Positions 1-11,047 are shown, numbered from the stretch's first letter. The stretch is 33,245 nucleotides of DNA from Bacteroidota bacterium (GCA_016866385.1 VGMU01000027.1:1-33245), one strand, 5' to 3'. Numbers and translations are program-made. Notes: generated by a model not told the origin, from the letters alone.

Positions 1-987
1 ATAGGAGAAATCGTTTTGGCGATTGATTCCACCAAATGGGTAGGTCCTGTAGGGGAAGAGTTACGGAGTATTTTTATGGCAGATATTCCAGGAATGCTTA
101 GATCGGAACCATTATTTAAGGTACATAGAGTAGATCCAAGAGCCATGACTAGGATGCTCAAGATGTACACCAATCTAATCTATGTCACCACTTTTGACGA
201 TAAAAAAGGAGGTAGCCAAGCCATCAATGCCCAATTTACCCAGGAGTCCAAAGACAAAGCTGCGGCAGACCCCAGTTTGTACTCCTTACGGATGGAAGAT
301 GAATTTGCACAGGGCCAAGAAGTTCTTTACCTCTATGGGAACAGCGAAGAAGAATTGATAGCCAACCTTAGAAAACATAAAGACCAATTGCAAAACCTCT
401 TTGAAGTAAGAGAAAGGGAAAGATTAGGAAAAGCCCTCTTTGCTCGATTGAATGCGGCGGCACAAAAGGAAGCAAATAAGACCCTGGGTATCGATATCAT
501 GCCTCCAGTATCCTACCAAATTGCAAAGATTGCCCCCTCTTTTTTATGGTTAAGACAACCCGCTGGCTCTGACCGTAGGCCAGATATTTCTGTCTTCTAC
601 TATGAAACAGATTATACTAACGAGACCCAAACTTTTCCTCAAAGCATTCTCTCCCTGAGAGATTCCATTGCTGGACAACATATTTTCGCAGATCCTGAAG
701 ATCTAAATTCATTCATGACTAGTGAAAAACAAATACCCCCTGCATTCCGAAACCTTGTGATTAATGATAATTTTACGGTAGAAATAAGAGGCACCTGGAA
801 GACGAATAATTTGAGTATGGGAGGAACCTACCTGGGCTACCTGATGATTGATCAGAAAAAAGGGAAGCTCTACTACATGGAAGGTTTTGTTTATTTCCCA
901 AATGAACTTCATGGTGACGCCTTGCGGGAGATACAAACTGTCCTTTTGAATACCAATATAAGTTGGACCGAATCCCCAGGAACTTAA
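1..987 (+). CDS. DUF4837 family protein (5' end outside window)
   Basis: The reading frame is open from base 1, so the true start lies upstream; a TTG at 16 is only an internal leucine codon. The visible 329 residues resemble the Bacteroidota family DUF4837, usually lipoproteins of about 330-350 residues with an N-terminal lipobox. Here the signal peptide and lipobox would lie off the window edge. The start of the visible part (GEIVLAIDSTKWVGPVGEEL) and the later segment with the conserved RGTWKTNN stretch are family-like. No enzyme motif is visible and the function is unknown. The gene is followed after 19 bases by the malic enzyme gene on the same strand, so the two are probably co-transcribed. 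The family call rests on memory of the profile and not on a search. Confidence 0.75.
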   Translation: MGEIVLAIDSTKWVGPVGEELRSIFMADIPGMLRSEPLFKVHRVDPRAMTRMLKMYTNLIYVTTFDDKKGGSQAINAQFTQESKDKAAADPSLYSLRMEDEFAQGQEVLYLYGNSEEELIANLRKHKDQLQNLFEVRERERLGKALFARLNAAAQKEANKTLGIDIMPPVSYQIAKIAPSFLWLRQPAGSDRRPDISVFYYETDYTNETQTFPQSILSLRDSIAGQHIFADPEDLNSFMTSEKQIPPAFRNLVINDNFTVEIRGTWKTNNLSMGGTYLGYLMIDQKKGKLYYMEGFVYFPNELHGDALREIQTVLLNTNISWTESPGT

Positions 988-1006
988 ACCCAATATACCC
1001 AAGAGC

Positions 1007-3286
1007 ATGTCCATTAAAATAAGAAAAGAAGACGCCTTAAATTACCATAGCCAAGGATCTCCTGGTAAACTTCAGGTAATGCCCTCGAAGCCCGTTTCCA
1101 GCCAACTTGACCTTGCTTTGGCTTATTCCCCCGGAGTAGCGGAGCCTTGTATTGAAATAGCTGCCGATGCAGAAAATGTCTACAAGTATACCTCCAAGGG
1201 AAATTTAGTGGCGGTAATTTCTAACGGTACTGCGGTGTTGGGTTTAGGAGATATTGGTCCAGAGGCATCCAAACCCGTCATGGAAGGTAAGGCGGTACTT
1301 TTTAAGAAATTTGCGGGAATTGATGTGTTTGATCTAGAAATCAACGAAAAGGATCCGAAAAAATTTATAGAGATCGTAAAAGCATTAGAACCCACTTTTG
1401 GAGGGGTAAACTTAGAAGACATCAAGGCTCCAGAGTGCTTTGAAATTGAGCAAAGACTAAAGCAAGAATTGCATATCCCCATCATGCATGACGATCAACA
1501 TGGCACTGCTATCATCTCGGGTGCAGCGCTGTTGAATGCCTTAGAACTGGTTGATAAAAAAATAGCAGACATACGCATCGTAGTGAGTGGAGCTGGAGCA
1601 GCGGCCATTTCCTGCCTTAGATTTTATATCAACCTAGGTGCAAAAAAAGAAAATATCATCATTTGTGATATTGAAGGGGTGGTACGCTTTGACAGACCCA
1701 ATCTGCACGATATTCACAGAGAATTTGCTACCCATCTCCCCGTGCATACCATTTCCGAGGCCCTATCGGGAGCGGATGTTTTCCTAGGACTCTCTGCAGG
1801 GAATATCATCTCTGCGGAGATGATCAAAACCATGGCTCCAAATCCTATCGTATTTGCCTTGGCCAACCCAGATCCTGAAATTGCCTACCAAACTGCCATA
1901 GAGGCCCGGGAAGATGTAATCATGGCCACCGGTCGGTCCGACCATCCCAACCAGGTAAATAATGTATTGGGATTTCCATACATTTTCAGGGGTGCCCTAG
2001 ACGTGAGAGCTACAGTAATCAACGAGGAAATGAAAATGGCTGCTGCAAAGGCCATAGCGAAGTTAGCCAAAGAACCTGTACCTGAAATTGTCACCAAGGC
2101 CTATGGAGATAGTAACTTGACATTTGGAAAACTTTATTTGATTCCAAAACCTCTTGACCCTCGACTCATTACCTGCATTGCTCCTGCCGTGGCAAAAGCA
2201 GCCATAGATTCGGGCGTGGCCAAAAAGCAAATCACAGACTGGGAAGCGTACGAGGTAGAGCTTCAAAAAAGAATAGGCATTGACGAACGCTTGATGTCAG
2301 TGGTTATTGGAAGGGCTAAAAAAGAACCTAAACGGGTGGTTTTTGGCGAAGCAGATAATTTGAAAATTTTAAAAGCAGTTCAGCTCATTCGAGATGAAAA
2401 AATTGCTATTCCCATTCTTCTAGGTAATCGAGAAAAAATCTTGTCTCTGATAGAAGAAAATTCCTTAGACCTTCAGGGTGTCTCTATGATTGATCCCGTG
2501 GAAGAGGTAGAACTGTGTAACCAATTCGCTAAAACTCTTGCCACAAAAAGGCAAAGGAAAGGCATGAGCATTTTCGATGCGAATAGATTGGTTAGAGAAA
2601 GAAATTATTTCGGTGCCTTGATGGTAGAGACAGGCCATGCCGATGCCTTTATTTCGGGACTAACGCGAGATTATCCTAAAACTATACTCCCTTCCCTTCA
2701 AGCCATAGGTGTGAAAAAAGGAGTAAACAGAGTGGCGGGGATGTACATCATGAATACACCAAGAGGGCCTTATTTCTTTGCAGACGCTACGGTCAACCTA
2801 AATCCTACTGCTGAGGAATTGGTGGATATCATTGGACTTACAGCAGAGGCAGTGAAATTTTTCAATATGGTCCCCAAAATTGCGCTACTCTCCTACTCCA
2901 ATTTTGGTTCGGCACAGGGAGATATCCCTGCTAAGATGGCAAAAGCTACTGCCTTGGCTAAAGAAAAATACCCTGAGCTGATCATTGAAGGGGAAATGCA
3001 AGCCAATGTGGCTTTAAATCAGGAAATACAGCGAGAAATATATCCTTTCTCTATCCTATCTAAAAAGGGAAATGAAGTGAATACCTTAATTTTCCCTGAT
3101 TTGGCTTCTTCCAATATTGCCTACAAACTTTTAGCAGAGCTAGGAAAGTCTGAGGCCATTGGCCCAATCCTCCTTGGAATGAATAAACCCGTGCACGTGT
3201 TGCAATTGGGAAGTTCCATTAGAGAAATCATCAATATGGTTGCCATCGCAGTGGTCGATGCTCAAAATAGCAATAATAGACTATGA
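1007..3286 (+). CDS. maeB: NADP-dependent malic enzyme fused to phosphotransacetylase-like domain (MaeB type)
   Basis: This 759-residue protein has the usual length of MaeB-type malic enzymes, which oxidatively decarboxylate malate to pyruvate and supply NADPH in the cytosol. Residues 1 to about 420 form the malic enzyme part. It shows the metal/substrate motif HDDQHGT at 161-167 and a Rossmann glycine motif (SGAGAAA) near 194-200. From about residue 430 to the end is a phosphate acetyl/butyryltransferase-like domain (begins near [16 protein letters not shown]). In characterised relatives this domain is regulatory, responding to acetyl-CoA, and not catalytic. The ATG start at 1007 fits the family N-terminus. 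The stop overlaps the ruvA start by four bases (ATGA), so translation is probably coupled. NADP rather than NAD preference is inferred from the family. Confidence 0.95.
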   Translation: MSIKIRKEDALNYHSQGSPGKLQVMPSKPVSSQLDLALAYSPGVAEPCIEIAADAENVYKYTSKGNLVAVISNGTAVLGLGDIGPEASKPVMEGKAVLFKKFAGIDVFDLEINEKDPKKFIEIVKALEPTFGGVNLEDIKAPECFEIEQRLKQELHIPIMHDDQHGTAIISGAALLNALELVDKKIADIRIVVSGAGAAAISCLRFYINLGAKKENIIICDIEGVVRFDRPNLHDIHREFATHLPVHTISEALSGADVFLGLSAGNIISAEMIKTMAPNPIVFALANPDPEIAYQTAIEAREDVIMATGRSDHPNQVNNVLGFPYIFRGALDVRATVINEEMKMAAAKAIAKLAKEPVPEIVTKAYGDSNLTFGKLYLIPKPLDPRLITCIAPAVAKAAIDSGVAKKQITDWEAYEVELQKRIGIDERLMSVVIGRAKKEPKRVVFGEADNLKILKAVQLIRDEKIAIPILLGNREKILSLIEENSLDLQGVSMIDPVEEVELCNQFAKTLATKRQRKGMSIFDANRLVRERNYFGALMVETGHADAFISGLTRDYPKTILPSLQAIGVKKGVNRVAGMYIMNTPRGPYFFADATVNLNPTAEELVDIIGLTAEAVKFFNMVPKIALLSYSNFGSAQGDIPAKMAKATALAKEKYPELIIEGEMQANVALNQEIQREIYPFSILSKKGNEVNTLIFPDLASSNIAYKLLAELGKSEAIGPILLGMNKPVHVLQLGSSIREIINMVAIAVVDAQNSNNRL

Positions 3287-3879
3287 TCGCCTATTTAAAT
3301 GGAAGGTTGGTCCACAAAGACCCAACGTACGTACTTATAGACGTAGCAGGTATAGGCTACCAAGTAAAAATTTCTCTCCAAACCTATGCTAAAATTAAGG
3401 AGGAAGAACAACTGCGCCTCCTCACCTTTCTTCATATCAAAGAGGATGCACATACCCTATACGGATTTAAAGAAGAACAAGAAAGACGGCTTTTTTTACA
3501 ACTCATCTCCATCAATGGAGTAGGTCCCAATACTGGCTTGATGATCCTATCTTCTCTTAGCTCAGAGGAAATTGAACATGCCATTCTCTCGGGGGATGTA
3601 GGTACTATTCAAGCGGTAAAAGGTATTGGTACAAAAACCGCCCAAAGAATTATTTTAGAATTAAAGGATAAAGTTGCCAAGTCATCAGGGAACGAGAGCA
3701 CTGCACCTTTAGGATTTGTAACTGCACACAATAAAATTAGAGAAGAAGCGTTACAAGCCTTACTTACTTTAGGCTTTCCTAAAGCAGTAGCTGAAAAAAA
3801 CATATCCCAAATCCTTAAAAATAGTTCAAGCGACCTATCCTTGGAAGAATTGATCAAAGCATCGCTAAAAACACCTTAA
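3283..3879 (+). CDS. ruvA: Holliday junction branch migration protein RuvA
   Basis: This 198-residue protein matches the usual RuvA length. RuvA tetramers bind four-way DNA junctions and load the RuvB motor during recombination and repair. Visible domains are an N-terminal OB-fold beginning [20 protein letters not shown], paired helix-hairpin-helix motifs at about 72-131 (INGVGPNTGL and VKGIGTKTAQRIILELKDK), and a C-terminal three-helix domain (about 150-196) that contacts RuvB. The start overlaps the malic enzyme stop (ATGA) and sprA begins 11 bases after the stop. No ruvB or ruvC is present in the window, which is usual in Bacteroidota, where ruv genes are scattered. Confidence 0.97.
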   Translation: MIAYLNGRLVHKDPTYVLIDVAGIGYQVKISLQTYAKIKEEEQLRLLTFLHIKEDAHTLYGFKEEQERRLFLQLISINGVGPNTGLMILSSLSSEEIEHAILSGDVGTIQAVKGIGTKTAQRIILELKDKVAKSSGNESTAPLGFVTAHNKIREEALQALLTLGFPKAVAEKNISQILKNSSSDLSLEELIKASLKTP

Positions 3880-3890
3880 TTGTATCTGAA

Positions 3891-6800
3891 TTGAACTTTC
3901 AGGAGTTGTCTACTTTTTCAAGAAGGAAATTTTCAGTCCATCACCTTCTTCTTTTGATGCTCCTCCTAGGGACCATAAGTATTCCTTTACACGCTCAGCA
4001 AAGCCCTACTCCAAAAACCAAAATAGATTCCCTCAATCAAAGGAGACTTTCCAATTCATTTTTGCTTTGGCAAAATATGAGGACCAATCCCCTATATCCC
4101 TACCGCAATCCATTTTTTATCCAAAAATCCCCTTTTTTACCTCCTTCTCCGATAGAGAAAGATATTCAAGTTAGGGTAGATTCTACCCTACGATACAATT
4201 TGGTCGATTTGATGGATAGCACCCGCCTTGGTAACGAGCAAGAATACGAGTTTGATAAATTTTCAAAACTGCAAGAGTATAAAGTAAGGCAAGACTATTG
4301 GAGAACGCGCGCCCGAGGTATAGATGGAGAAAGTGCGGTGGAAGGCCGAAGCCTAATCCCTCCCTTAACGGTGAGCCCTACCTTTGATAGAATCTTTGGA
4401 GGAAATGAAATCAATATCGTTCCAACCGGAGCTGTAAACCTTGATTTTGGAGCTATTTTCAGAAGAATAGATAACCCCACCATCCCTATACGCCAACAAA
4501 AAAATGGGGGATTCAATTTTCAGCAGCAAATCCAAATGTCAGTGAATGGGAATTTGGGAGAAAAAATGAAAATAGGAGCCAATTTTGACTCTAATAATTC
4601 CTTTGATTTTCAAAATCAGCTCAAACTTGGCTACGAAGGATTTGAAGAAGACATCATACAATCTATAGAAGTGGGTAATGTGAGCATGCCTGTACAAAAT
4701 CGATTGATCCAAGGTGCTCAAAATTTATTCGGTGTCAAAACTCAACTGAAATTTGGAAAATTAAATGTCAGTGCGGTGGCCTCCACCCAACGAGGTAGAA
4801 GAGATAATTTGGCCATAGATGCCAATGGACAGGGCCGAAGTTTTGACATACAAGCTTCCAAATACGATGAAAATAGGCACTTTTTTCTTGGGCATTTCTT
4901 CAGAGACAATTACGAGCGCTGGCTGAAAGGATTGCCTCAAGTTACCTCCGGTGTAAACATCACCCGGGTGGAAGTGTATATCATGAATAGGGCCACCAAT
5001 ACCGAAACCCTTCGAAATTTTGCGGCTTTCATGGACTTGGGGGAAGGAAGAGTGATTTACAATGCTTCGAATACTTCTATAGGTTCAGGGAATACAAACA
5101 GCCCTTCTGGTAATACCGCCAACCGCTTGTATGCAAGCATCACAGGGAACCCAAGCTTTCGACCCTTTGATACCGGATCAAGAGCCTTAGAAGCTGACCT
5201 TGGCATCAAAAAAGGAGTAGATTTTGAACAAATCAATGGGGCTAGAAAACTTGATCCCAAAGAGTATTTCTTCAACCCTCAACTGGGTTTCATCTCCTTA
5301 TTTAGAAGGCTGCAAAACGATGAAGTCATCGCCGTGGCCTACGAATACACCTACAATGGGCAAGTATTCAAGGTGGGGGAGCTTACCGAAGATTACCAAT
5401 CCCGCCAAGAAGACGAATTGATTTTTTTAAAACTGCTGCGTCCTGCTCGTATCAATACGCGTGTCCCTACTTGGGATTTGATGATGAAAAATGTATACAG
5501 CCTCAATGCGAGTCAGATTCTTCGGGAAGGATTTCAACTTCAAGTGATCTATCGCGACGATCGCACAGGACTAGATAATCCCTCCCTTCTAGAAGGCAGC
5601 AAGGTAAAAGATATCCCTTTGATTCGTTTGACAGGCTTGGACAACCTCAATCCCCAAAATGATCCAGCTCCAGATGGGAACGTGGATTTTGTAGAAGGTA
5701 TCACCATGCTTTCGGACCGAGGGGTACTCATATTTCCAGTGTTAGAGCCTTTTGGATCTAACCTGGCCAGACGATTTCTTCCTGAGGAAGCCGTCTTGAA
5801 AGACAAATATGTCTACGATACGCTATACCGAACCACCCAAGCTGATGCGGAATTGGTCACCCGCCTAAATAAATATTTCTTAAAAGGAAGACTTACCGCA
5901 GGCTCCGCCAGCGAAATTCAGCTACCTGGATTAAATATTTCTCCAGGTTCAGTCATCGTCCAAGCTGGCAATATTCCCCTCACAGAAGGAGTGGATTACA
6001 CCATTGACTACAATGTGGGTCGACTAGTCATTATCAATGACGCCATCCTTCAGTCTGGAAAACAAATAAATGTAAGTTTTGAAAAAGCAGATTTGGTTTC
6101 TTTTCAAACACGAAGCTTGCTAGGAACTAGGCTAGACTACGTGGCCAATAAAAATTTATCGCTTGGAGGCACCTTTCTATACCTCAACGAACGACCCAAC
6201 GTATCCAGAATCGCTACTGGGAATGAAACGCTGCGCAATAGCTTATGGGGCTTAGACGTGAATTATAGAGACGAGTCTAGGTTTTTAACCAAGCTGGCAG
6301 ATGCACTTCCTTTTACCGACACCAAGGAAACCTCTATGGTCCAATTCAATGCAGAATTTGCCCATTTGATCCCTGGAACTTCCAACACCGTAAATGGGGA
6401 TGCCGCATCGTATATCGATGATTTTGAGGCCGCTGTAACTCCCTTTTATCTTGGTGCTCAAGCCAACCAAAGTTGGAAAATGGCCTCCACCCCAAAAACA
6501 GCAGACAATAGATTTGAAAGCAGCTTATCTGCAGGAGACAATTTGGGCCAAACTTACCGAAGAGCAAGACTGGCGTGGTACAACATAGATAATGTATTTT
6601 ATAGAGATGCTGGCCCTGGTGTACCTCCCAATATCACCGGCCAAGACCGAAGAAATCACTACGTCAGAAGGGTCATTCCACAGGAAATTTTCAAAAATCA
6701 AGACAGAGAAGTAATTCTTGTTCCTCAGCCCCTTTTTGAATTGGCTTTTTTCCCTCACGAACGGGGCATGTACAACTATTCCACTAACCTCACTTCCGAA

Positions 6801-9800
6801 GGATTACTCGCCAATCCCAGACAAAATTTTGGAGGGGTAACTCGAGCTATCTCCACCGAAGTTGATTTTGATCGAACCAATATTGAATACATTGAATTTT
6901 GGATGATGGATCCTTTCCTCCCTGGGGAAAATGGAAAAGTATTAGATGGGATTTTCAATCAAAACAATACTACGGGGGGGAAACTTTTTCTCAATTTGGG
7001 TGATATCTCCGAGGATGTGATGAAAGATGGTAGTCATGCTTTCGAAAATGGCTTGCCTGCAGATGGAGACCTTACAAAAACTTCTACCAACGAATGGGGG
7101 AGAATCACCAAGCAGCAATTTCTCCTTCCTGCCTTCGATAATGCTGCTAGTGCACGTGCCAATCAGGATGTGGGTTTGGATGGACTAAAAAACGAAGACG
7201 AGGCTTCTTTCTTCAAGACTAGATTTCTAGATAGATTGACTGTGTCACCTGCTGCAAAATCCTCTATCCTGAAAGACGTATCGGCCGATGGATTTCAATA
7301 TTACCTAGATCCCAATTTTGATGCTTCCAATGCAAAAATTTTGGAACGCTATAAAAAATTTAATGGCATAGAAGGAAACACTCCAGCTACCTCCGATGCT
7401 AACCTACCTTACACCCCATCGGGCACCAACAATCCAGACAACGAAGACCTGAATACGGACAATACCATCAATGAACTTGAAAATTACTACGAATACGAAA
7501 TTGACCTTCGCCCTGGAAAACTCAAGGTTGGTTCTAATTACATCGTAGATAAGGTAACACACAACGAAGCTGGAGAACAAGTCAATTGGTATTTGTTTCG
7601 AATTCCGGTTAGGCAACCCAATCGGGTACAAGGAAATATCTCTGGATTTAAATCTATTCGTTGGATCAGAACTTACCTAACCGACTTCCAACAACCCGTA
7701 GTGTTGAGATTAGCAGAGTTTAGAATGGTAGGAAGCCAATGGAGGACGTTTCAAGAATCTCTAGTAGAAAGAGGCTTTTTTGAAGTTCCTGAACCGGACA
7801 ATTCCAACCTCACGGTAGATGTGGTCAATATCGAACAAAATGCTCAAGGAAGTGATCAATCCAGTCCTTATGTGCTTCCTCCAGGAATCCGAAGAGACCG
7901 AGACAATACTTCTACCGTGGAGCGCAGGCTAAACGAACAATCTTTGCGCATTTGTGTAGAAGATTTGGCTCCTAGAGATGCCCGTGCAGTATTTAAAAAT
8001 CTGAGCATTGATTTGGTGCAATACGAACGAATAAAAATGTTTTTCCATGCCAATAGCGCAGATGCAAAAGATGGAGAAATCACTGCTTTTTTGAGGTTAG
8101 GTACAGACTATACCGACAATTACTACGAAATTGAGGTTCCACTTAAAATTTCTTCCTTGGGAAGCAATGATCCTAGGATAGTATGGCCAGAGGAAAATGA
8201 AATAGACATCGCTATCCAAGAGATAGTAGGCATCAAAGCAGATCGTGATAATGCCCAGGCCCCTTTGACCCTCCCCTTCTCCAAAACCATACGCCAATAC
8301 AAAGTCACGGTATTGGGTCGCCCTGAACTCAGTTTGGTACAAGGCATGATGATCGGGGTTAGGAATCCTGGTACTGGAATAAAATCCTCTAAAAGTGTTT
8401 GTATTTGGGCCAACGAACTGAGAGTTACAGGATTTACAAAAAATAATGGTTGGGCTGCCAATGCCTATTTAAACACTAAAATCGCAGATGTAGCCGTGGT
8501 CTCCGCTTCTGTACGTCACAATTCCATTGGCTTCGGAGGTTTAGAGACCAAGCTTTCTCAACGGAGTCGACAGGCCACTACACAATATGATCTTTCTACC
8601 ACCGTGGAGGTGGATAAATTGCTGCCTCAAGGCTTAGGAGTAAGTATTCCTCTATATTTTTCAGTAGAAAATTCTACTACAAAACCTGAGTACGATCCCT
8701 TAAACCCAGACGTACCCTTTGAGGTGGCATTAGAAAAATTTACTAGTCCTGCTGCCAAGGAAGAATACAAAGGCATTGCCTTGGATCAACTTTCAAGAAA
8801 AAATATCAGCTTCAACAATATTCGAAAGCTGAAAAAAAACCAAGAAGCCCCTTCACGGATGTATGATTTATCCAACATTGCGGTGTCTTACGCCTTAGGT
8901 ACAGTGACACAAACCAATGCACAACTTCAAGGCTACACCTTTAAAACCAACAAAGGAAACATTACCTATAGTTTTCAACCCAAAGAACTAAAATTTGCAC
9001 CTTTTGAAAAAAAGGAAGGGATGAATAGCCCTTACCTCAAATTGATCAAGGATTTTAATCTCAACCTTTCTCCTACCCTGCTATTGGCTAGAATGGATGT
9101 AGACCGAAGATTTACGAGGACCCAGTACCGCAACGACCAATTGAGTACTGCAGGCGTAGATCCTCTTTTTCAAAAGTCATTTTTCATGAATCGTTCCTTT
9201 AATGTCAATTGGGACCTCTCCTCCAGTTTGAGGGTTGATCTTGCTTCTACTGCCTATGCCGTTGTGGACGAACCCGAAGGTGATTTGGATACCCAAGCCA
9301 AAATTGATTCGGTAAAAACCAATTTCTTACGATTCGGGAGAACGACCAACTACAACCACAGCGCTACGGTAAACTATACCCTTCCTTTAGACAAACTACC
9401 TCTTACAGATTGGGTGCAGGCCGACTACAAGTACCTAAGCTCGTATACCTGGCAAACAGGGGCCATTGGCCAAAGAGATACCTTAGGGAATGTCATTCAG
9501 AATACTCGGGAGCAATCCCTCAACGGCAAGTTTGACTTGGTAAAATTCTATGGAAAAAACAAAACGCTGGCTGCTCTAAATGCTCCCAGAAGGCCATCCA
9601 TACCCGGAAGGGCTAGCACTGACCCATCTGATACTTTAGGAACGCCTCTTACCAATGCACTTCTCAAAATCGGCATGATGCTAAAAGAGGTTACCTTCTC
9701 CTATGGACTGATAGAAGGCACTTTTTTACCTGGATACATGCCCAACAGCGGATTGCTAGGCATGGATAAGGCTTGGGAAAATCCGGGCTGGGCCTTTATT

Positions 9801-11015
9801 TTTGGAAGCCAAAACCCTATCCTTCGTTACCAACTCGCACAAACGGGTAATATGGCTCCCAGCCCAGAGTTGACACAAAGTTTTCGCCAAAATAAGGCTG
9901 TCAATCTTAGGTTGACTGGTTTAGCCGAACCTATCCGGGATTTTAGAATAAGTTTGGAAGCCACCAAAAGAGAGGTTGGAGATTACAGCGAAATCTTTCG
10001 AGCCAGTTCAGATCTAGCTGGCGAATTTAAAACCCTGAGTCCCAACCGCATGGGCTCTTACAGCATTACCATGGTGATGCTGGGCACTACCTTTGCAAGC
10101 ACAAATCAGGAAAATGAATCTACCCTATTTTCCAACTTTGAAAATTACCGCAGCTTGATCAAGCAAAGGCTGGATGCACAATCTACAAGTCCAGGGGAAT
10201 TTAGTTTGAATGGACAAGATGTACTGATTCCTTCATTTTTAGCGGCCTACTTAGGAAAAGACCCTTCTTCCATCGCATTAAATCCCTTTCCTAAAACCCC
10301 TCTTCCCAATTGGAGAGTGGATTATAGAGGTCTTTCTAGACTCAAAGGTTTGAGTGACCTATTTAGCAGCATCAACCTCACCCATGCCTACAGTTCAAGC
10401 TATGATGTGAGCAATTTTTCCAACTCCCTGCAATACCAACAAGGCTTGGAATTATTTAATACCCTACAACAACTACAGCGTCCAAGTCTGACCAACTTGG
10501 AAGGGCAATTCATTCCCATTTACATTTTAAATCAGGTCGTACTTACCGAACGATTTGCTCCTTTTATAGGTATTGATGTCCTTACCAAACAACGCATGAA
10601 CATTGCGGTTAATTACAATAGGGAAAGAAATTTGGGATTGAATTTTTCCAATTCTCAGGTAACAGAGCAAATGAGTAATGACTTTAGCCTGACACTATCC
10701 TATACCAAGGCTGGAGTGAAGATTCCATTTAAAATCAATAGACAGCAAAAAGTATTAAAAAATGATTTACAAATGAGGTTGGATACCAAGGTAGTTAATA
10801 CCCAACAGGTACAGCGCAAAATCGGGGAAGAGGCTACGGTAACCAATGGAAATTTAAATTTTCAATTTAGACCTACATTAAGTTATGTGATCAACAGAAG
10901 CCTAAATTTGACCATGTACTTTGAAAGAACGGTCAATGATCCTCGAGTTACTACTGCTTACCGAAGAGCAACTACCGCTTTTGGTGGGCAGTTGAGATTT
11001 AATTTATCCCAATAG
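3891..11015 (+). CDS. sprA: T9SS outer membrane translocon protein SprA
   Basis: At 2374 residues this has the characteristic size of SprA, the very large outer-membrane beta-barrel that forms the protein-conducting pore of the type IX secretion system and is needed for gliding in Flavobacterium johnsoniae. The start is TTG at 3891. The next in-frame ATG (residue 23) would remove the basic part of the signal peptide, so TTG is preferred. The signal peptide spans about residues 1-36 (RRKFSVHH, then a leucine-rich core ending at HAQ). The rest is beta-rich with many alternating strand patterns, ending in a typical outer-membrane C-terminus (QLRFNLSQ). Two SprA family blocks recur (for example near GNLGEKMKIGANFDSNNSFD). 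PorV and PorU, its known partners, are encoded about 11 kb downstream. A 7-G run lies at 6974-6980. Confidence 0.95.
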   Translation: MNFQELSTFSRRKFSVHHLLLLMLLLGTISIPLHAQQSPTPKTKIDSLNQRRLSNSFLLWQNMRTNPLYPYRNPFFIQKSPFLPPSPIEKDIQVRVDSTLRYNLVDLMDSTRLGNEQEYEFDKFSKLQEYKVRQDYWRTRARGIDGESAVEGRSLIPPLTVSPTFDRIFGGNEINIVPTGAVNLDFGAIFRRIDNPTIPIRQQKNGGFNFQQQIQMSVNGNLGEKMKIGANFDSNNSFDFQNQLKLGYEGFEEDIIQSIEVGNVSMPVQNRLIQGAQNLFGVKTQLKFGKLNVSAVASTQRGRRDNLAIDANGQGRSFDIQASKYDENRHFFLGHFFRDNYERWLKGLPQVTSGVNITRVEVYIMNRATNTETLRNFAAFMDLGEGRVIYNASNTSIGSGNTNSPSGNTANRLYASITGNPSFRPFDTGSRALEADLGIKKGVDFEQINGARKLDPKEYFFNPQLGFISLFRRLQNDEVIAVAYEYTYNGQVFKVGELTEDYQSRQEDELIFLKLLRPARINTRVPTWDLMMKNVYSLNASQILREGFQLQVIYRDDRTGLDNPSLLEGSKVKDIPLIRLTGLDNLNPQNDPAPDGNVDFVEGITMLSDRGVLIFPVLEPFGSNLARRFLPEEAVLKDKYVYDTLYRTTQADAELVTRLNKYFLKGRLTAGSASEIQLPGLNISPGSVIVQAGNIPLTEGVDYTIDYNVGRLVIINDAILQSGKQINVSFEKADLVSFQTRSLLGTRLDYVANKNLSLGGTFLYLNERPNVSRIATGNETLRNSLWGLDVNYRDESRFLTKLADALPFTDTKETSMVQFNAEFAHLIPGTSNTVNGDAASYIDDFEAAVTPFYLGAQANQSWKMASTPKTADNRFESSLSAGDNLGQTYRRARLAWYNIDNVFYRDAGPGVPPNITGQDRRNHYVRRVIPQEIFKNQDREVILVPQPLFELAFFPHERGMYNYSTNLTSEGLLANPRQNFGGVTRAISTEVDFDRTNIEYIEFWMMDPFLPGENGKVLDGIFNQNNTTGGKLFLNLGDISEDVMKDGSHAFENGLPADGDLTKTSTNEWGRITKQQFLLPAFDNAASARANQDVGLDGLKNEDEASFFKTRFLDRLTVSPAAKSSILKDVSADGFQYYLDPNFDASNAKILERYKKFNGIEGNTPATSDANLPYTPSGTNNPDNEDLNTDNTINELENYYEYEIDLRPGKLKVGSNYIVDKVTHNEAGEQVNWYLFRIPVRQPNRVQGNISGFKSIRWIRTYLTDFQQPVVLRLAEFRMVGSQWRTFQESLVERGFFEVPEPDNSNLTVDVVNIEQNAQGSDQSSPYVLPPGIRRDRDNTSTVERRLNEQSLRICVEDLAPRDARAVFKNLSIDLVQYERIKMFFHANSADAKDGEITAFLRLGTDYTDNYYEIEVPLKISSLGSNDPRIVWPEENEIDIAIQEIVGIKADRDNAQAPLTLPFSKTIRQYKVTVLGRPELSLVQGMMIGVRNPGTGIKSSKSVCIWANELRVTGFTKNNGWAANAYLNTKIADVAVVSASVRHNSIGFGGLETKLSQRSRQATTQYDLSTTVEVDKLLPQGLGVSIPLYFSVENSTTKPEYDPLNPDVPFEVALEKFTSPAAKEEYKGIALDQLSRKNISFNNIRKLKKNQEAPSRMYDLSNIAVSYALGTVTQTNAQLQGYTFKTNKGNITYSFQPKELKFAPFEKKEGMNSPYLKLIKDFNLNLSPTLLLARMDVDRRFTRTQYRNDQLSTAGVDPLFQKSFFMNRSFNVNWDLSSSLRVDLASTAYAVVDEPEGDLDTQAKIDSVKTNFLRFGRTTNYNHSATVNYTLPLDKLPLTDWVQADYKYLSSYTWQTGAIGQRDTLGNVIQNTREQSLNGKFDLVKFYGKNKTLAALNAPRRPSIPGRASTDPSDTLGTPLTNALLKIGMMLKEVTFSYGLIEGTFLPGYMPNSGLLGMDKAWENPGWAFIFGSQNPILRYQLAQTGNMAPSPELTQSFRQNKAVNLRLTGLAEPIRDFRISLEATKREVGDYSEIFRASSDLAGEFKTLSPNRMGSYSITMVMLGTTFASTNQENESTLFSNFENYRSLIKQRLDAQSTSPGEFSLNGQDVLIPSFLAAYLGKDPSSIALNPFPKTPLPNWRVDYRGLSRLKGLSDLFSSINLTHAYSSSYDVSNFSNSLQYQQGLELFNTLQQLQRPSLTNLEGQFIPIYILNQVVLTERFAPFIGIDVLTKQRMNIAVNYNRERNLGLNFSNSQVTEQMSNDFSLTLSYTKAGVKIPFKINRQQKVLKNDLQMRLDTKVVNTQQVQRKIGEEATVTNGNLNFQFRPTLSYVINRSLNLTMYFERTVNDPRVTTAYRRATTAFGGQLRFNLSQ

Positions 11016-11031
11016 ATTTCAATGTATTGGG
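11008..11031 (+). terminator. Hairpin overlapping the sprA stop codon, possible terminator
   Basis: A perfect 7-bp inverted repeat (CCCAATA / TATTGGG) with a 10-base loop starts five bases before the sprA TAG stop. It is followed by the T-rich stretch ATTCCTTCTAATTTT. The U-tract is broken and the stem is AT-rich, so this may be only a partial terminator or a 3'-end stabilising hairpin between sprA and gcvH. Confidence 0.4.
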
Positions 11032-11039
11032 ATTCCTTC

Positions 11040-11047
11040 TAATTTTG
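11040..11047 (+). promoter_or_regulatory. Candidate -7 element upstream of gcvH
   Basis: TAATTTTG matches the Bacteroidota -7 consensus TAnnTTTG exactly and lies 21 bases before the gcvH ATG. I do not see a convincing -33 TTTG at the usual distance. Together with the hairpin at the end of sprA it suggests that gcvH can be transcribed on its own. Confidence 0.45.

Noticed and set aside
8123..8461. A 112-codon minus-strand frame inside sprA
   Set aside because: It is fully antisense to sprA with no recognisable product; such frames are numerous in this 7-kb gene.
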